Shown one piece after another: positions 35,244 to 45,248 of a stretch of DNA of 64,000 bases. Position 1 is the first letter of the stretch. The number at the start of each line of letters is the position of its first letter. Made by a program: the position numbers and the translations under genes. Under the pieces are notes generated by a model. The model was not told where the DNA came from and made no database searches. It was given only the letters and a program-made list of their open reading frames with translations. Source of the stretch: Acidobacteriota bacterium (GTDB taxonomy: Bacteria; Acidobacteriota; Blastocatellia; Pyrinomonadales; Pyrinomonadaceae); assembly GCA_019639195.1 (NCBI GenBank), contig JAHBSI010000002.1, forward strand, positions 310,001 through 374,000. Reading direction: 5' to 3'.

Positions 35244-36241
35244 CCCAGGCTCAGGCGGCGACGGGTCCGCTCGTGCAGATTCGCGGCCTTACCAAACACT
35301 TCCCGATCGCCGGATCTGATGACGTAGTGCGGGCCGTTGACGGGGTATCTTTTGACGTTCGTAAGGGAGAGACGCTTGGCCTCGTCGGCGAATCGGGCTG
35401 CGGCAAGACGACCGTTGGCCGGTGCATCGTTCGCCTGATCGACGCTACGGCGGGAAAGATCGCATTCGAGGGAACTGATATCACGGGGCTCCGCGGCGAA
35501 GGCCTTCGTTCGCTTCGTCGTGAGATGCAGATCATCTTTCAGGACCCGTATTCTTCTCTGAATCCAAGGCTAAGTATTCGTTCGATCATTTCCGAACCGC
35601 TCGACATACACAAGATCGGAACGCGCTCAGAACGTCGGGAAATGGTCGCTGACCTCTTGAAGCGTGTCGGGCTTGATCCTAAGTACGCGGATCGGTATCC
35701 GCACGAATTTTCCGGGGGCCAGCGGCAACGCATCGGTATCGCTCGTGCCCTTGCGCTGAAGCCGAAGTTCATCGTTTGCGACGAGCCTGTCTCTGCCCTC
35801 GATGTCTCCGTCCAGGCTCAGGTCATCAATCTTCTTGAAGAACTCCAGGATGAGTTCGGGCTCACGTATCTTTTCATTTCTCATGGTCTTGCAGTTGTCG
35901 AGCATATTTCGGACCGCGTTGCAGTTATGTATTTAGGCAAGATCGTCGAGATATGCCCTTCCGAAGAGCTTTATCGGGACCCTCTGCACCCTTATACTCA
36001 GGCTCTGCTATCGGCGATTCCGATACCTGATCCGACGCAAAAACGGGAGCGGATCGTTCTGCACGGCGACGTTCCAACACCGGTTGATCCGCCCTCAGGG
36101 TGCCGATTCAGGACGCGCTGTCAGTTCGCGATCGATGAATGTTCATCAACTATGCCCGAATTACGCGAGCTTCGGCCCGGGCATTTTGCCGCGTGCATTA
36201 GAGCTGAGGGCTATGATTCCGCTGTGAAAGCCGATGCCTAA
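35240..36241 (+). CDS. Oligopeptide/dipeptide ABC transporter ATPase, DppF-like
   Basis: Second ATPase of the same transporter (333 aa), overlapping its partner by 4 bp. Walker [16 protein letters not shown] near 50, Q-loop [13 protein letters not shown] near 96, signature [15 protein letters not shown] near 158, Walker [15 protein letters not shown] near 178, C-terminal [15 protein letters not shown]. With the neighbour it would form the heterodimeric motor of a Dpp/Opp system. A peptide importer fits the several secreted peptidases in this window, but the substrate is inferred only from the family. Confidence 0.92.
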   Translation: MTQAQAATGPLVQIRGLTKHFPIAGSDDVVRAVDGVSFDVRKGETLGLVGESGCGKTTVGRCIVRLIDATAGKIAFEGTDITGLRGEGLRSLRREMQIIFQDPYSSLNPRLSIRSIISEPLDIHKIGTRSERREMVADLLKRVGLDPKYADRYPHEFSGGQRQRIGIARALALKPKFIVCDEPVSALDVSVQAQVINLLEELQDEFGLTYLFISHGLAVVEHISDRVAVMYLGKIVEICPSEELYRDPLHPYTQALLSAIPIPDPTQKRERIVLHGDVPTPVDPPSGCRFRTRCQFAIDECSSTMPELRELRPGHFAACIRAEGYDSAVKADA

Positions 36242-36342
36242 GCAAATTTATCTGGAACGTTCCGTGGGCGTATTTCGTATCACTCTAAAAGCCGTAATAC
36301 AATTCACACTGATCCATCAAAACAGGAGTAACACCATCGATT

Positions 36343-37131
36343 ATGACTGAGAATGAACCGCAGGAATTTCAACCGCCTCCGCCGCCGGAGAAGCTCGAGC
36401 CGCCCGCCAATGCACAAATGTCCGAGATCGGCACCGTGACCAACATTTTCATTGAGCCTGGGAAGACCTTTGAAGATCTCAATCGCCGGCCGCGGTTTAT
36501 TATTGCGGGGATCCTTTCGATCCTTTGCATAATGATCTTTCAGGTGACCTTTATCGAGAAGATCGGGTTTGAAAAGATCGCTCGTGCACGAATCGAAGCA
36601 AATAAGGGCATGGCCGACATGCCGAAAGAGCAAAAGGACGCGATAATTGCCCAGCAGACCGGGCCGATCGCAAAGTACATCGGTTTCGCAATTGTACCGG
36701 TGGCGATGGTCATTGTTTTCCTGATCGGCGGCTTGCTTTACTGGCTCGGTGCTAACGCTCTCGGCGGCAAGGCCTCCTTCGGACGCGGTCTCTCGGTTTG
36801 GGTATATTCAAGCTGGCCGCCGGCCTTACTCTTCTTGATCGCAAATATGCTCGTTCTCTTCCTCAAAGATCCTGCTGAGATCGACCTGGGCTCCAACCAA
36901 CAAGGGTTGGTTCAGGCAGGGCCGGCCATGCTCGTCGGTGCAAAGGCACAGCCGGTGCTTCATGCACTTCTTAGTGCCTTCGATCTATTTCAGATAATTG
37001 GCTGGATCCTTGCCGCGATCGGCTTGCAAAAAGTGGCAAAACTCAAAGCAGGAAGTGCGTGGACGGTGGTCGCCCTAATAGCCCTGATCGGCATTTCGCT
37101 TCGCGTTGTAGGAGCGTTGATCTTCGGCTAA
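36343..37131 (+). CDS. Yip1-family membrane protein
   Basis: Predicted polytopic inner-membrane protein of 262 aa. A Pro/Glu-rich N-terminus (about 1-30) is followed by the Yip1 domain opening (IGTVTNIFIEPGKTFEDLNRRPRF). About five hydrophobic segments follow (for example IIAGILSILCIMIF, VPVAMVIVFLIGGLLYWLG, WTVVALIALIGISLRVVGA). The function of bacterial Yip1 proteins is unknown. It starts 101 bp after the DppF-like gene; a GGAG box lies upstream but rather far. A terminator follows the stop. Confidence 0.82.
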   Translation: MTENEPQEFQPPPPPEKLEPPANAQMSEIGTVTNIFIEPGKTFEDLNRRPRFIIAGILSILCIMIFQVTFIEKIGFEKIARARIEANKGMADMPKEQKDAIIAQQTGPIAKYIGFAIVPVAMVIVFLIGGLLYWLGANALGGKASFGRGLSVWVYSSWPPALLFLIANMLVLFLKDPAEIDLGSNQQGLVQAGPAMLVGAKAQPVLHALLSAFDLFQIIGWILAAIGLQKVAKLKAGSAWTVVALIALIGISLRVVGALIFG

Positions 37132-37153
37132 CTTTCTAGCGGTCTTTTTGTAC

Positions 37154-37185
37154 AGGCGGCTCTTCGGGGTCGCCTATTCTTTTTT
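37154..37185 (+). terminator. Intrinsic terminator after the Yip1 gene
   Basis: Seven-bp stem AGGCGGC/GTCGCCT (one G-U pair) with an 8-nt loop, followed by ATTCTTTTTT. It lies between two convergent genes. Confidence 0.7.
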
Positions 37186-38448
37186 CTACTCATACCTGAG
37201 CGATTCGATCGGGTCGAGGCGTGCGGCTTTCCATGCGGGGAAAAGGCCAAAAAAGACACCGATCCCGACACTCGCGCAAAAGCCGGCAATCGGGGCCCAG
37301 ATCGGCACATACGATGGCATTACGAGCTTCACTAGCAGCGTAAGAAGCCAGCCTATCAATAGACCGATGAGTCCGCCCAAGCCAGTTAAGGTTGCGGCTT
37401 CGATCAGGAACTGCAGCAGGATATCGGTTTGGCGCGCTCCGAGGGCCTTGCGAATGCCGATCTCTCGTGTTCTCTCAGTCACGGAAACGAGCATAATATT
37501 CATAACGCCGATACCGCCGATCATCAGCCCAACCGACGAGATCACGATCATGGCAAGGAACACGCCACCGGTGATCGCCTTGAATTGATCGATAATGCTG
37601 TCGGCGGTCGCCATAGCGAAGTTATTCTTTTCACCAAACCCTACTTGGCGACGTACTCGAAGCAGGTCCTCCACTTGGTCCTTTGCCTTCGAGAGTTGGC
37701 CTTCCTTAGCCACAGCCAGGATGAAGAGGTCGTCCGCGGTCGGCTTAACCCGCTTTGCCGTGCTCATCGGCATGTAGATCGTATTCGACTGGTCGTTATT
37801 CCCTCCGCCGCCGCCAAAGAGCTGTTCGCGCTTCTGCAAAAGGCCGACAATACGAAATTCTTCGCCGCCGATCTGGAGTGTCTGCCCGATCGGGGATTCG
37901 TACGGAAAATAGCTCTCCTTAACGCTGTCGCCGATCACACAGACGTTCGCCTTCGCCTCGGCTTCACCTTCAGCGAACCAACGCCCTTCGATCAGGGTTT
38001 CGCCCGGAGCCTTTTCTGCTTGAGCGGTTGTGCCGCTTATTTGAACAGACGCGCTCGTCTTTCCGTTCTTGCCCGTGACGTTGATCTTGCTGCCAAAAAA
38101 ATTACTCGAAATATCAAGATAAGGGACGGCAACATCGATCGTGGGAAGCTTTCCAATTGCGGCGGCGTCGTCCATTGTCAGAGGCTTCCGCATCCGCTCT
38201 TCGCGTGTTGGGCGGTCCGTGCGAATGCCGATGTCCATCTTGTACAGGAAGATCGAATTCGTGCCAAAAGATTGGATCTCTTTCTCTACCGATACATTGA
38301 TGCCGCTGATGATCGAAGAAATAAGCATCACGACGATGACCCCGATCACCACGCCGACGATCGTTAGCGATGAGCGCAGCTTATTACTGCGGACCGTATC
38401 GATCGCCATCTTGAAGTTTTCGTAGAATGGACCGGTAACTGCCCGCAT
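37186..38448 (-). CDS. MacB-type ABC transporter permease (second copy)
   Basis: Permease of 420 aa with the MacB/FtsX layout. One N-terminal membrane helix (SLTIVGVVIGVIVVMLISSI, about 30-50), a large periplasmic MacB-PCD region about 55-280, then three C-terminal helices after VSSVGLMIGGIGVMNIMLVSVTERTREIGIRKALGAR, the conserved coupling segment. It is the last gene of an operon adaptor-ATPase-permease-permease and lies 6 bp after its paralogue, suggesting a heterodimeric pump. The ATPase domain is a separate polypeptide, unlike E. coli MacB. Confidence 0.92.
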   Translation of the reverse strand: MRAVTGPFYENFKMAIDTVRSNKLRSSLTIVGVVIGVIVVMLISSIISGINVSVEKEIQSFGTNSIFLYKMDIGIRTDRPTREERMRKPLTMDDAAAIGKLPTIDVAVPYLDISSNFFGSKINVTGKNGKTSASVQISGTTAQAEKAPGETLIEGRWFAEGEAEAKANVCVIGDSVKESYFPYESPIGQTLQIGGEEFRIVGLLQKREQLFGGGGGNNDQSNTIYMPMSTAKRVKPTADDLFILAVAKEGQLSKAKDQVEDLLRVRRQVGFGEKNNFAMATADSIIDQFKAITGGVFLAMIVISSVGLMIGGIGVMNIMLVSVTERTREIGIRKALGARQTDILLQFLIEAATLTGLGGLIGLLIGWLLTLLVKLVMPSYVPIWAPIAGFCASVGIGVFFGLFPAWKAARLDPIESLRYE

Positions 38449-38454
38449 CGTATC

Positions 38455-39690
38455 TTAATCTGCCCTAAGAGCCTCTATCGGATCCAGCATCGCCGCTTTC
38501 CACGCGGGATATAGACCCGCCAATACCCCCACACCGCCTGCGACGACGATCGCAAGGCCCGCAGCCCAAAGCGGAATGACCGTAGCAAAGAGCAATCGCG
38601 AAATAACGATCCCGAGCAACTCTGCCAGTATTAGGCCGATCACACCGCCGGTCGCTGCAAGGAGAGTCGATTCGAACAAAAATTGCCTTAGAACATCAGA
38701 TTTCCTTGCCCCAAGGCTCATCCGGATCCCGATCTCCTTCGTCCTTTCCGTAACGGAGACCAGCATAATGTTCATCACAACAATGGCGCCGACGACAAGT
38801 GCGATCGCAGGCACGGCGAGCACAACGATGAAGATCGAGCCAAAGATGCGATCTCGCAACCCTGTAATGGCATCCGGTGTCATTATCCCGAAATTATCCT
38901 TCTCGCCGAAGGGTATCTTTCGCTTGATGCGCATCAGCGTCCGCACCTCTTCAACGGCATCATCAAACCTATCGGGATACTTCGCAGTGATCGAAAAAGT
39001 GGGAGCCCGACTGAAAACCAGCCCGCCGAACGCCGCTCCGAACGTCTTAAGCGGCATCATCACGAAATTGTCCATCGGCCGTCCAAAAACAGTGCCTTTT
39101 GCCACCTGAATACCGATCACGCGATACGGAATTCCTGAGATACTGATCTCCTGCCCAAGAGCGTCGCCCCTAGGAAAAAACTTGTTCGCAACGTCCATCC
39201 CGATATAGATGACCCGGGCAGCATTATCATTCTCCGGATTCGAAAAGAATCTGCCTTCGGCTATATCAAGATTGTCGATTTCCGCAATGATCGGCTCTGC
39301 CCCACTGATCGACACGTTTGTAAGGGTCTCACTTCCGTGTTTGATATCACGCGACGTATTTCCCGCCTTCGCTCCGATTGCTCCGATCAGTTGGGCATGA
39401 TCGCGGATAAAATCCATTTCCTCGAACGTCAGATCAGTGTTTCGGCGTTGAGCGGCTGCAATCGAATCAGTGTCCTTGAAATCATCCATGCCGAAACGCA
39501 TGACCGTAAAAGAATTCGATCCGATGCCGGCGATCTTCTCGTCAACGTAGGAATTAAAACCCTGTAGGATCGACAGCACAACCATGAACGCCGTTACGCC
39601 AATGATCATCCCCAAAAGCGTCAGGAATGACCGCAGCTTGTGGGCTAATACCGCGCTGAGCGCCAATTTGAGCGTTTCGGTGAAGTTCAT
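38455..39690 (-). CDS. MacB-type ABC transporter permease (first copy)
   Basis: Permease of 411 aa, paralogous to the next gene, with an N-terminal helix (SFLTLLGMIIGVTAFMVVLSI), periplasmic MacB-PCD domain about 50-280, and three C-terminal helices around VVGAIVVMNIMLVSVTERTKEIGIRMSLGAR. It is separated from the ATPase gene upstream by 142 bp that hold a perfect 10-bp hairpin, and is likely cotranscribed with the second permease. Confidence 0.92.
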   Translation of the reverse strand: MNFTETLKLALSAVLAHKLRSFLTLLGMIIGVTAFMVVLSILQGFNSYVDEKIAGIGSNSFTVMRFGMDDFKDTDSIAAAQRRNTDLTFEEMDFIRDHAQLIGAIGAKAGNTSRDIKHGSETLTNVSISGAEPIIAEIDNLDIAEGRFFSNPENDNAARVIYIGMDVANKFFPRGDALGQEISISGIPYRVIGIQVAKGTVFGRPMDNFVMMPLKTFGAAFGGLVFSRAPTFSITAKYPDRFDDAVEEVRTLMRIKRKIPFGEKDNFGIMTPDAITGLRDRIFGSIFIVVLAVPAIALVVGAIVVMNIMLVSVTERTKEIGIRMSLGARKSDVLRQFLFESTLLAATGGVIGLILAELLGIVISRLLFATVIPLWAAGLAIVVAGGVGVLAGLYPAWKAAMLDPIEALRAD

Positions 39691-39767
39691 CGCTACTAAA
39701 ATAATACGGAAAAGTCGGACGAAAGGTTAGTCCTTACCCTCGGCTTCACAAATCTTTACAAAATCAG

Positions 39768-39799
39768 AACGCGTCGTCCAACAAAATGAACGACGCGTT
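39768..39799 (-). other. Intercistronic hairpin within the MacAB-like operon
   Basis: Perfect inverted repeat AACGCGTCGT/ACGACGCGTT with a 12-nt loop in the gap between the ATPase gene and the permease genes. No T-tract follows on the minus strand, so it is more likely an mRNA-stability or partial-termination element. Confidence 0.5.
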
Positions 39800-39832
39800 G
39801 GGCCGTGATCTTCCGACCTGCAGTCGCATAGG

Positions 39833-40588
39833 CTATTTCTTGATCCGTTCGTCACTCTCGATACGGCCGTCGCGGATCGTAATAATGCGATGAGCCCGCT
39901 CGGCGATATCAGGTTCGTGAGTAACGAGGATTATCGTATTTCCCTCTTCGTGGAGCTTCTCGAACAACGCCATGATCTCGTAGCTCGTCTTCGTATCAAG
40001 AGCTCCTGTCGGCTCGTCAGCAAGCAGGATCGACGGATGATTTACGAGAGCTCTTGCAATTGCGACTCGCTGCCGCTGGCCGCCTGAGAGTTCATTCGGT
40101 TTGTGAAGGCTGCGCTCACCAAGCTCCACTGAAGCCAGAGCTGCCTGAGCCTTCTCCTGTCGTTCGGCCGACCGCAGTCCCGCGTAGATAAGAGGCAGTT
40201 CGACATTGTGAAGAGCCGTCGCACGCGGAAGTAGGTTAAAGGTCTGGAAGACAAAGCCGATCTCGCGATTTCGTATTCGCGCAAGCTCATCGTCTTCCAT
40301 TTCCGAAACAAGATTGCCGTTTATCCAGTATTCGCCGCTTGTCGGAGAATCAAGACAGCCGATGAGGTTCATCAAGGTTGATTTACCCGAACCCGAAGGC
40401 CCAATGATGGCCACGTACTCGTTCTTCTTGACGTCAAACGATACATCACGCAAGGCATGAAGCTGCTCAGTGCCCATCTGGTAGGTCTTCCAGATGTTCC
40501 GCATCGAGATCATCGACCGTGCATCGGGTTCTGCGGCAACCGTGGCTGCGACGGCCTGGCCATTCTCTTCTTCCATAAATCTATACAT
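39833..40588 (-). CDS. MacB/LolD-type ABC transporter ATP-binding protein
   Basis: ATPase of 251 aa for the efflux complex encoded around it. Walker [17 protein letters not shown] near residue 58, signature [15 protein letters not shown] near 160, Walker [15 protein letters not shown] near 180, and the His switch [13 protein letters not shown] near 214. The [23 protein letters not shown] segment is typical of the MacB/LolD/FtsE group. It follows the adaptor gene by 5 bp. A long, Ala/Glu-rich N-terminal tail of about 25 residues precedes the domain; an ATG four codons in is also possible. Confidence 0.93.
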   Translation of the reverse strand: MYRFMEEENGQAVAATVAAEPDARSMISMRNIWKTYQMGTEQLHALRDVSFDVKKNEYVAIIGPSGSGKSTLMNLIGCLDSPTSGEYWINGNLVSEMEDDELARIRNREIGFVFQTFNLLPRATALHNVELPLIYAGLRSAERQEKAQAALASVELGERSLHKPNELSGGQRQRVAIARALVNHPSILLADEPTGALDTKTSYEIMALFEKLHEEGNTIILVTHEPDIAERAHRIITIRDGRIESDERIKK

Positions 40589-40593
40589 CGAGA

Positions 40594-42138
40594 CTATGAT
40601 TTCGTGCCTTGGCCGGCGCCCTTTTCTTCTTTCTGCACGGCCGTACCGTCCTTAAGCGTGTTCAGTACCCTGCTCGGCCCGGTAATGACCACATCGCCCG
40701 GATTCAGCCCGCTCTTGATCTCACGATCGCTTTCACCGATCAGACCGGTTTCAACCTCGCGGAACTCAGCCTTACCGTTGACGAGCACATAAACACCCGT
40801 GATCGGCTTTGGTTTGTCCATCGGCTCAGCCGCTTTGTTTGCCGCAGGAAGTTCAGGCGAAGGCGACCCTTCCGGCCTTTTCTCGACCACTGCCTGAAGC
40901 GGTACTGTCAGTACATCCTTGGCAACGTTCGTCGTGATCTCTGCAGTCGCACTCATACCGGGACGCAGACCTTTTTTGATCTCTTCCGGAAGATTCTTCA
41001 GCTCAATAACAACGCGGAATTCTTTGGCCTCTTGAACGTTGATGTTCGTAGAAAGGCCTCCGGAGGTCTGAGACTTTCCAACGGCGAGCGGTGTCTTCTG
41101 CGTAACCTCGCCTTCGAGCTCCTGATCCTGGAAAGCATCTACCTTTACCTTGGCCGTTTGTCCGACAGCGACCTGATCGATCGACGTTTCATCAACCTTC
41201 ACCTCGACGTTGATCGTGGACATATCGGCAATGGTCATCAAAGCCGTGGTGGAAAGTCCCGCAACTGCAAATGTACCAACCTTTGACGGGATCTCCGCGA
41301 TAACGCCGTTGATCGGTGCGACCTGAAGCGTCTTGTCACGCTGATTCTTCTGGCCGCGTAGGATCGCTGTTTGCTGATTGGCACGTGATTGGCTCTGGCT
41401 AACGCCAATGCCCGCGGTATTAACGGCTCGTTTTGCATCGCGAACTGCGACAGCCTGTTGGTTTCGGCGGGCAATTGCCTCATCAACCGCGATCTTCTGT
41501 GCCTGAAGTCGGGCCTTAGCGTTCTTCAATGCCACCTGAGCCGTATCGAGAGCGTCCTTTTTTTGGTCGTATTCAAATCTCGATATCACGCCTGACTCAA
41601 GAAGCTGACCATTCCGGTTGTACTCTCGCTGAGCCGTGTTCACATCAACAACAGCACGCTCCACATCGGTCTGTGCGGTAACAACGTTCTGTCTCGCCGC
41701 ACTGACAGACGCATCCGAAGCATCAAGAGCCTGCTGAGATTGCGAAAGCTGATTCTGGGCAGCTACCACTTGCGTCCGTTGCGACTGGACATCATCCTGG
41801 GCGGCCTGAAGGGCTGCAATTTGGGCATCGGTGCTCGACTGAAACTGCTCCGGATCGAGTTTTACGAGCGGTTGGCCTTTTGTAACGTGATCGCCCTCTT
41901 TTACATAGATCTCTTCGATGCGGCCCTGAACCTCACTCGTAAGATTCATGAACTGAATCGGGCGCACCTCGCCGGATGACGTAACCGTTGACCGCAATTC
42001 AGCTCGCTTTTCGACCGTAACGACCGTGACCTTTGGGGTGTCTTTCCTTGTCGCAAAGATCGATACAACTACGATGATCCCGACAAGCAGTGCTATGCTT
42101 GCGAGCAATATGATCCTTGTGCGTCGGCTTAATGCCAT
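40594..42138 (-). CDS. MacA-like periplasmic adaptor (membrane fusion protein)
   Basis: Adaptor of 514 aa linking an inner-membrane pump to a TolC-type channel. N-terminal membrane anchor ([21 protein letters not shown], about 8-30), first lipoyl half with [23 protein letters not shown], then an unusually long coiled-coil hairpin about 85-265 rich in Ala, Gln and Asp, second lipoyl half near 275 ([16 protein letters not shown]), beta-barrel and membrane-proximal domains to the end. First gene of the operon. It is longer than E. coli MacA (about 370 aa), mainly in the hairpin and a Pro-rich insert near 425-450. Confidence 0.92.
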   Translation of the reverse strand: MALSRRTRIILLASIALLVGIIVVVSIFATRKDTPKVTVVTVEKRAELRSTVTSSGEVRPIQFMNLTSEVQGRIEEIYVKEGDHVTKGQPLVKLDPEQFQSSTDAQIAALQAAQDDVQSQRTQVVAAQNQLSQSQQALDASDASVSAARQNVVTAQTDVERAVVDVNTAQREYNRNGQLLESGVISRFEYDQKKDALDTAQVALKNAKARLQAQKIAVDEAIARRNQQAVAVRDAKRAVNTAGIGVSQSQSRANQQTAILRGQKNQRDKTLQVAPINGVIAEIPSKVGTFAVAGLSTTALMTIADMSTINVEVKVDETSIDQVAVGQTAKVKVDAFQDQELEGEVTQKTPLAVGKSQTSGGLSTNINVQEAKEFRVVIELKNLPEEIKKGLRPGMSATAEITTNVAKDVLTVPLQAVVEKRPEGSPSPELPAANKAAEPMDKPKPITGVYVLVNGKAEFREVETGLIGESDREIKSGLNPGDVVITGPSRVLNTLKDGTAVQKEEKGAGQGTKS

Positions 42139-42313
42139 AGATTAGAAGGCCTCTCAGTGAAAATATGTAACAATTACCGTGCGATAAAATCGACAAACTG
42201 ACCTTACGATAAGCCAAACCTCTTTGTTTCAAGAAATCGCATCGTGTCCATCGTGCATGGGGCATTTCCGTGCTGGCAACGCAAAAAAGGCTGACTCAAC
42301 CCGCCATTTGCGT

Positions 42314-42343
42314 TTTACGATATTATTTATTACACGCTAAAAT
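42314..42343 (+). promoter_or_regulatory. Candidate promoter of the FHA/kinase/phosphatase operon
   Basis: TTTACG (42314-42319) and TAAAAT (42338-42343) with an 18-nt spacer match four and five positions of the -35 and -10 consensus. They lie about 48 nt before the first gene in the 252-bp divergent gap, which is AT-rich here. The rest of the gap shows no other clear element. Confidence 0.4.
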
Positions 42344-42390
42344 GAGAAACTGAGCAACGTGGCAATCCCAAACTGTAGAGAGCGAAACGA

Positions 42391-43023
42391 ATGATCAACT
42401 GTAACAAGTGCGGTACGAGCAATCCGGAAGGAGCCAAGTTCTGCGATGAATGTGGGACGCCGTTGGCAGTTATGCCTGCGGTAGAATCCGCGGCACCACA
42501 GGCTCAGCCTCAGCCTGAGCCTGAGCCGCCCGCTTATGTCCCTCCGGTGACAGATCCCGGACCAGCACCGGCTGCACCGGCGGAGGTCCCGAGGATCGTT
42601 AGCGTTACCGAGACGGACCCCTCGCCGGTTGTACCGTTAGCGGCAGTTGCGCCGGCCGCGAACGCTCAGAGTGAACAGCCGATCACAACCATAAACGCAA
42701 AACTCGTTATCGAACGCCCCGATGCACCGCCGGTCGAATTCGTCATCGCAGGAACCGAGGCGACGATCGGACGCTGGGATGCGGACAACGGTGTTTTCCC
42801 GGACGTTGACCTCGATCAGTTTGATGCGGAGGCTAAGGTCTCTCGGCGGCATGCAAGGATAAGGATCACTAACGGAAGATATATGATCGAAGATCTTGGC
42901 TCGACGAACGGCACTTATGTGAACCGCGGACGACGCCTGCTGCCGGGCAATCCACACCTGATCGAAGATAATGATGAAGTTATCGTTGGCAAGACATTTT
43001 TACGGTTTAGAACGAATAAATAG
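42391..43023 (+). CDS. Zinc-ribbon and FHA-domain protein
   Basis: Cytoplasmic signalling adaptor of 210 aa. Residues 3-25 form a zinc ribbon (CNKCGTSNPEGAKFCDECG). A Pro/Ala/Glu-rich linker follows (about 30-110), including a run encoded by repeats of a CAGCCTGAG-like unit. An FHA domain lies at about 110-205 with the phosphothreonine-binding elements IGRWDADNGVF, VSRRHARI and LGSTNGTYV. FHA domains bind phospho-Thr peptides, so this protein probably reads the output of the kinase encoded 12 bp downstream. Its FHA domain is closely similar to that of the kinase (both have a FPxVDLxxFDxxxKxSRRHARI pattern), indicating duplication. Confidence 0.88.
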   Translation: MINCNKCGTSNPEGAKFCDECGTPLAVMPAVESAAPQAQPQPEPEPPAYVPPVTDPGPAPAAPAEVPRIVSVTETDPSPVVPLAAVAPAANAQSEQPITTINAKLVIERPDAPPVEFVIAGTEATIGRWDADNGVFPDVDLDQFDAEAKVSRRHARIRITNGRYMIEDLGSTNGTYVNRGRRLLPGNPHLIEDNDEVIVGKTFLRFRTNK

Positions 43024-43035
43024 CCTCTTAAGCTG

Positions 43036-45216
43036 ATGCCCGCTTGTCCCGAATGCGCCTCTGAGGTCGCGGATAACGATATCTATTGCCCGTATTGCGG
43101 CATATCATTGCGTCCTGCTGACGTAACGCCCCAGCCTGAGGATCCGCTTGCCCACACTATCGTCACCTCGGTGTCGGAGCTTCCAATTCCACCGCTCGTC
43201 GAAACACCGCCGGTCTTGAACGTCGCTCCGGTGGAAGCATCTGTGGCACGGCACGATATGTCTTTAGAGCCCGTTGAGAACTTGGCCGTCGAGCCCGATG
43301 TGCCGGCGGTTGGGGCAGCTGAGCCTGAACGGCAAGCTGAGCCTTCGATTCCCAACATTACCGAATCCGAGGAAAATGTTGAGGCTCCTGATCTTTCGCT
43401 GCTTGACGTCGAGTCAATTGCTCCCGCAACCGACCTCGAAGCAACGCTGAATGACTATCAGCCCGTAGAGTCTGAGATTTCCGAACCGCCGACCACAGAC
43501 GCTGCGGACCTTTCGCCGGATGCAGACACGGGATCTGAAGCCGCTGAGGCGATCGCTGAGGTTCCAACTGCAGCGGAAATCGTACCAGTGCAGGTTCCTG
43601 AGGAGAGTCCCGCAGCACCTGCGCCGCCAATGCCGGACCTTCTCGCTGCCGAACCCGTGGCCGTCAACGAAGATCTCGCGGCATCGACTCAACCAGCGGA
43701 GAATGGCGCCGTTGAGCCTCCATCCTCGGACGCCCAAGAAGGATCTTCGCCGCAAATGACATCGCCAAGGGCGGCTGATGGCGGCACCTCTTCGATCGCA
43801 GCGTCAGATCAGAGCACAAGGGCGCGTCTCCAGATCTTGACAGGTGGCACAGTTCTCAATAACCGGTACGAGATCCTCAAGAAGATCGGCGGCGGCGGGA
43901 TGGGAGCGGTCTATCTGTCGAATGACCGGAACCTCGGCGGCGTACAGCGTGCGGTCAAGGAAATGGTGCAGGCTCATATCGAAGATGCACAGCAATCGAA
44001 GGCGATCGATGATTTCCGACGTGAATCGATGATCCTTTCGTCGCTTGACCATCCATCGATCCCGACGATCTACGATTATTTCTTCGACACTTCCGAAGGG
44101 CGATTTTATCTCGTGATGAAGTACATCTCGGGTGGCGACCTCGCAGGCCGCTTGCGCGAGACACCTGAAGGAAGAATTGATGAGGTGACCGTTGCAGAAT
44201 GGGGCTTTCAGATTGCGGATGTACTCTCATATTTGCACAATCTGCCTCAACGGATCGTTTATCGCGACCTGAAGCCGTCAAATGTCATGCTAGATGGCTC
44301 GACCGGGAAAATAATGCTCATCGATTTTGGCATCGCGCGCAGTGTCAACCAGATCGAAGAACGCGGCGTAACTGCTGTCGGGACAATGGGTTACGCCCCG
44401 CCTGAACTGTTCAGCGGAAACGTTGAACCTCGCTCTGATATCTACAGTCTCGGATCGACGATGTTCCATTTGATGACCGGAGCCGATCCACAGAACAACC
44501 CGCTGCTGATATTTGATTTTGAGAAAAACCCAAGGCCGAGACAGATCAACCCAAGGCTCTCGGATCAGATCGAGAAGATCTTAATGAAGTGCGTCGAATA
44601 TAGTGCGGAGAAGCGGTTTGCAACTGCCGCCGACCTGCGAGACGCCCTTGGAGCACACGCAGACAATCTTCGCGCAGGCCGGGTTACTTTTGGCGTCGGC
44701 GCAGCTCCGATCGCGGTTGGGCTTGACGAACAAACTGTCTTTTGCGGATTTTGCGGTCAAAGGATCGTCGCCGCCGATATGTTCTGCGCCTTCTGCGGAG
44801 CACGACAGCCGCTCGCACAGAACAGTCCGCCTCCGGTTTCGACGCAGTTTGCCGCACCGAAACGCTCCGGTCGAACCGCAAGGCTTGTGATCGAAGGCAC
44901 CACCGAGCTTGAGGCACCGGTTTACATGATCGAGAAACCGGAGAATCTACTGGGACGGCGCGATCCGATGTCGAACATCTTCCCGGAGGTCGATCTGTCG
45001 AAATTTGACCCGCAGACGAAAATATCGCGACGGCACGCAAGAATTATCAACGATGGGGTTGATTTTTTGGTCGAGGATCTTGGCTCATCCAACGGCACCA
45101 CGGTTCTTTCGACCGAAAGCGGCAACTTACGCCTGCGCCCAAACCAGCCTCATCGACTGGCAAATGGAGACAGAATAAAATTGGGTGACACCACTCTGCA
45201 TTTTTGGGTCAGTTAG
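43036..45216 (+). CDS. Soluble Ser/Thr protein kinase with two zinc ribbons and C-terminal FHA domain
   Basis: Hanks-type kinase of 726 aa. Residues 4-25 form a zinc ribbon (CPECASEVADNDIYCPYCG). A 230-residue acidic Pro/Glu/Ala-rich linker follows. The kinase domain spans about 275-545: Gly loop IGGGGMGAVYL, Lys in RAVKEM, catalytic YRDLKPSN (Tyr instead of the usual His), DFGIA, GTMGYAPPE. A second zinc ribbon is at about 567-590 (FCGFCGQRIVAADMFCAFCG). An FHA domain occupies about 615-725 (LLGRRDP, ISRRHARI, LGSSNGT). There is no membrane helix, unlike PknB-type kinases with PASTA domains. It probably phosphorylates Thr residues that its own FHA and the neighbouring FHA proteins then bind; targets are unknown. 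Confidence 0.93.
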   Translation: MPACPECASEVADNDIYCPYCGISLRPADVTPQPEDPLAHTIVTSVSELPIPPLVETPPVLNVAPVEASVARHDMSLEPVENLAVEPDVPAVGAAEPERQAEPSIPNITESEENVEAPDLSLLDVESIAPATDLEATLNDYQPVESEISEPPTTDAADLSPDADTGSEAAEAIAEVPTAAEIVPVQVPEESPAAPAPPMPDLLAAEPVAVNEDLAASTQPAENGAVEPPSSDAQEGSSPQMTSPRAADGGTSSIAASDQSTRARLQILTGGTVLNNRYEILKKIGGGGMGAVYLSNDRNLGGVQRAVKEMVQAHIEDAQQSKAIDDFRRESMILSSLDHPSIPTIYDYFFDTSEGRFYLVMKYISGGDLAGRLRETPEGRIDEVTVAEWGFQIADVLSYLHNLPQRIVYRDLKPSNVMLDGSTGKIMLIDFGIARSVNQIEERGVTAVGTMGYAPPELFSGNVEPRSDIYSLGSTMFHLMTGADPQNNPLLIFDFEKNPRPRQINPRLSDQIEKILMKCVEYSAEKRFATAADLRDALGAHADNLRAGRVTFGVGAAPIAVGLDEQTVFCGFCGQRIVAADMFCAFCGARQPLAQNSPPPVSTQFAAPKRSGRTARLVIEGTTELEAPVYMIEKPENLLGRRDPMSNIFPEVDLSKFDPQTKISRRHARIINDGVDFLVEDLGSSNGTTVLSTESGNLRLRPNQPHRLANGDRIKLGDTTLHFWVS

Positions 45217-45248
45217 TTTAGACTCTACTCTTTCGATCTACTTACACA

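Noticed and set aside
37429..38367. 312-codon plus-strand frame
   Set aside because: Antisense to a MacB-type permease with clear conserved segments.
42496..42535. Short repeats of a CAGCCTGAG-like unit
   Set aside because: Not a CRISPR or regulatory array: it codes for the Pro/Gln/Glu linker of the zinc-ribbon/FHA protein.
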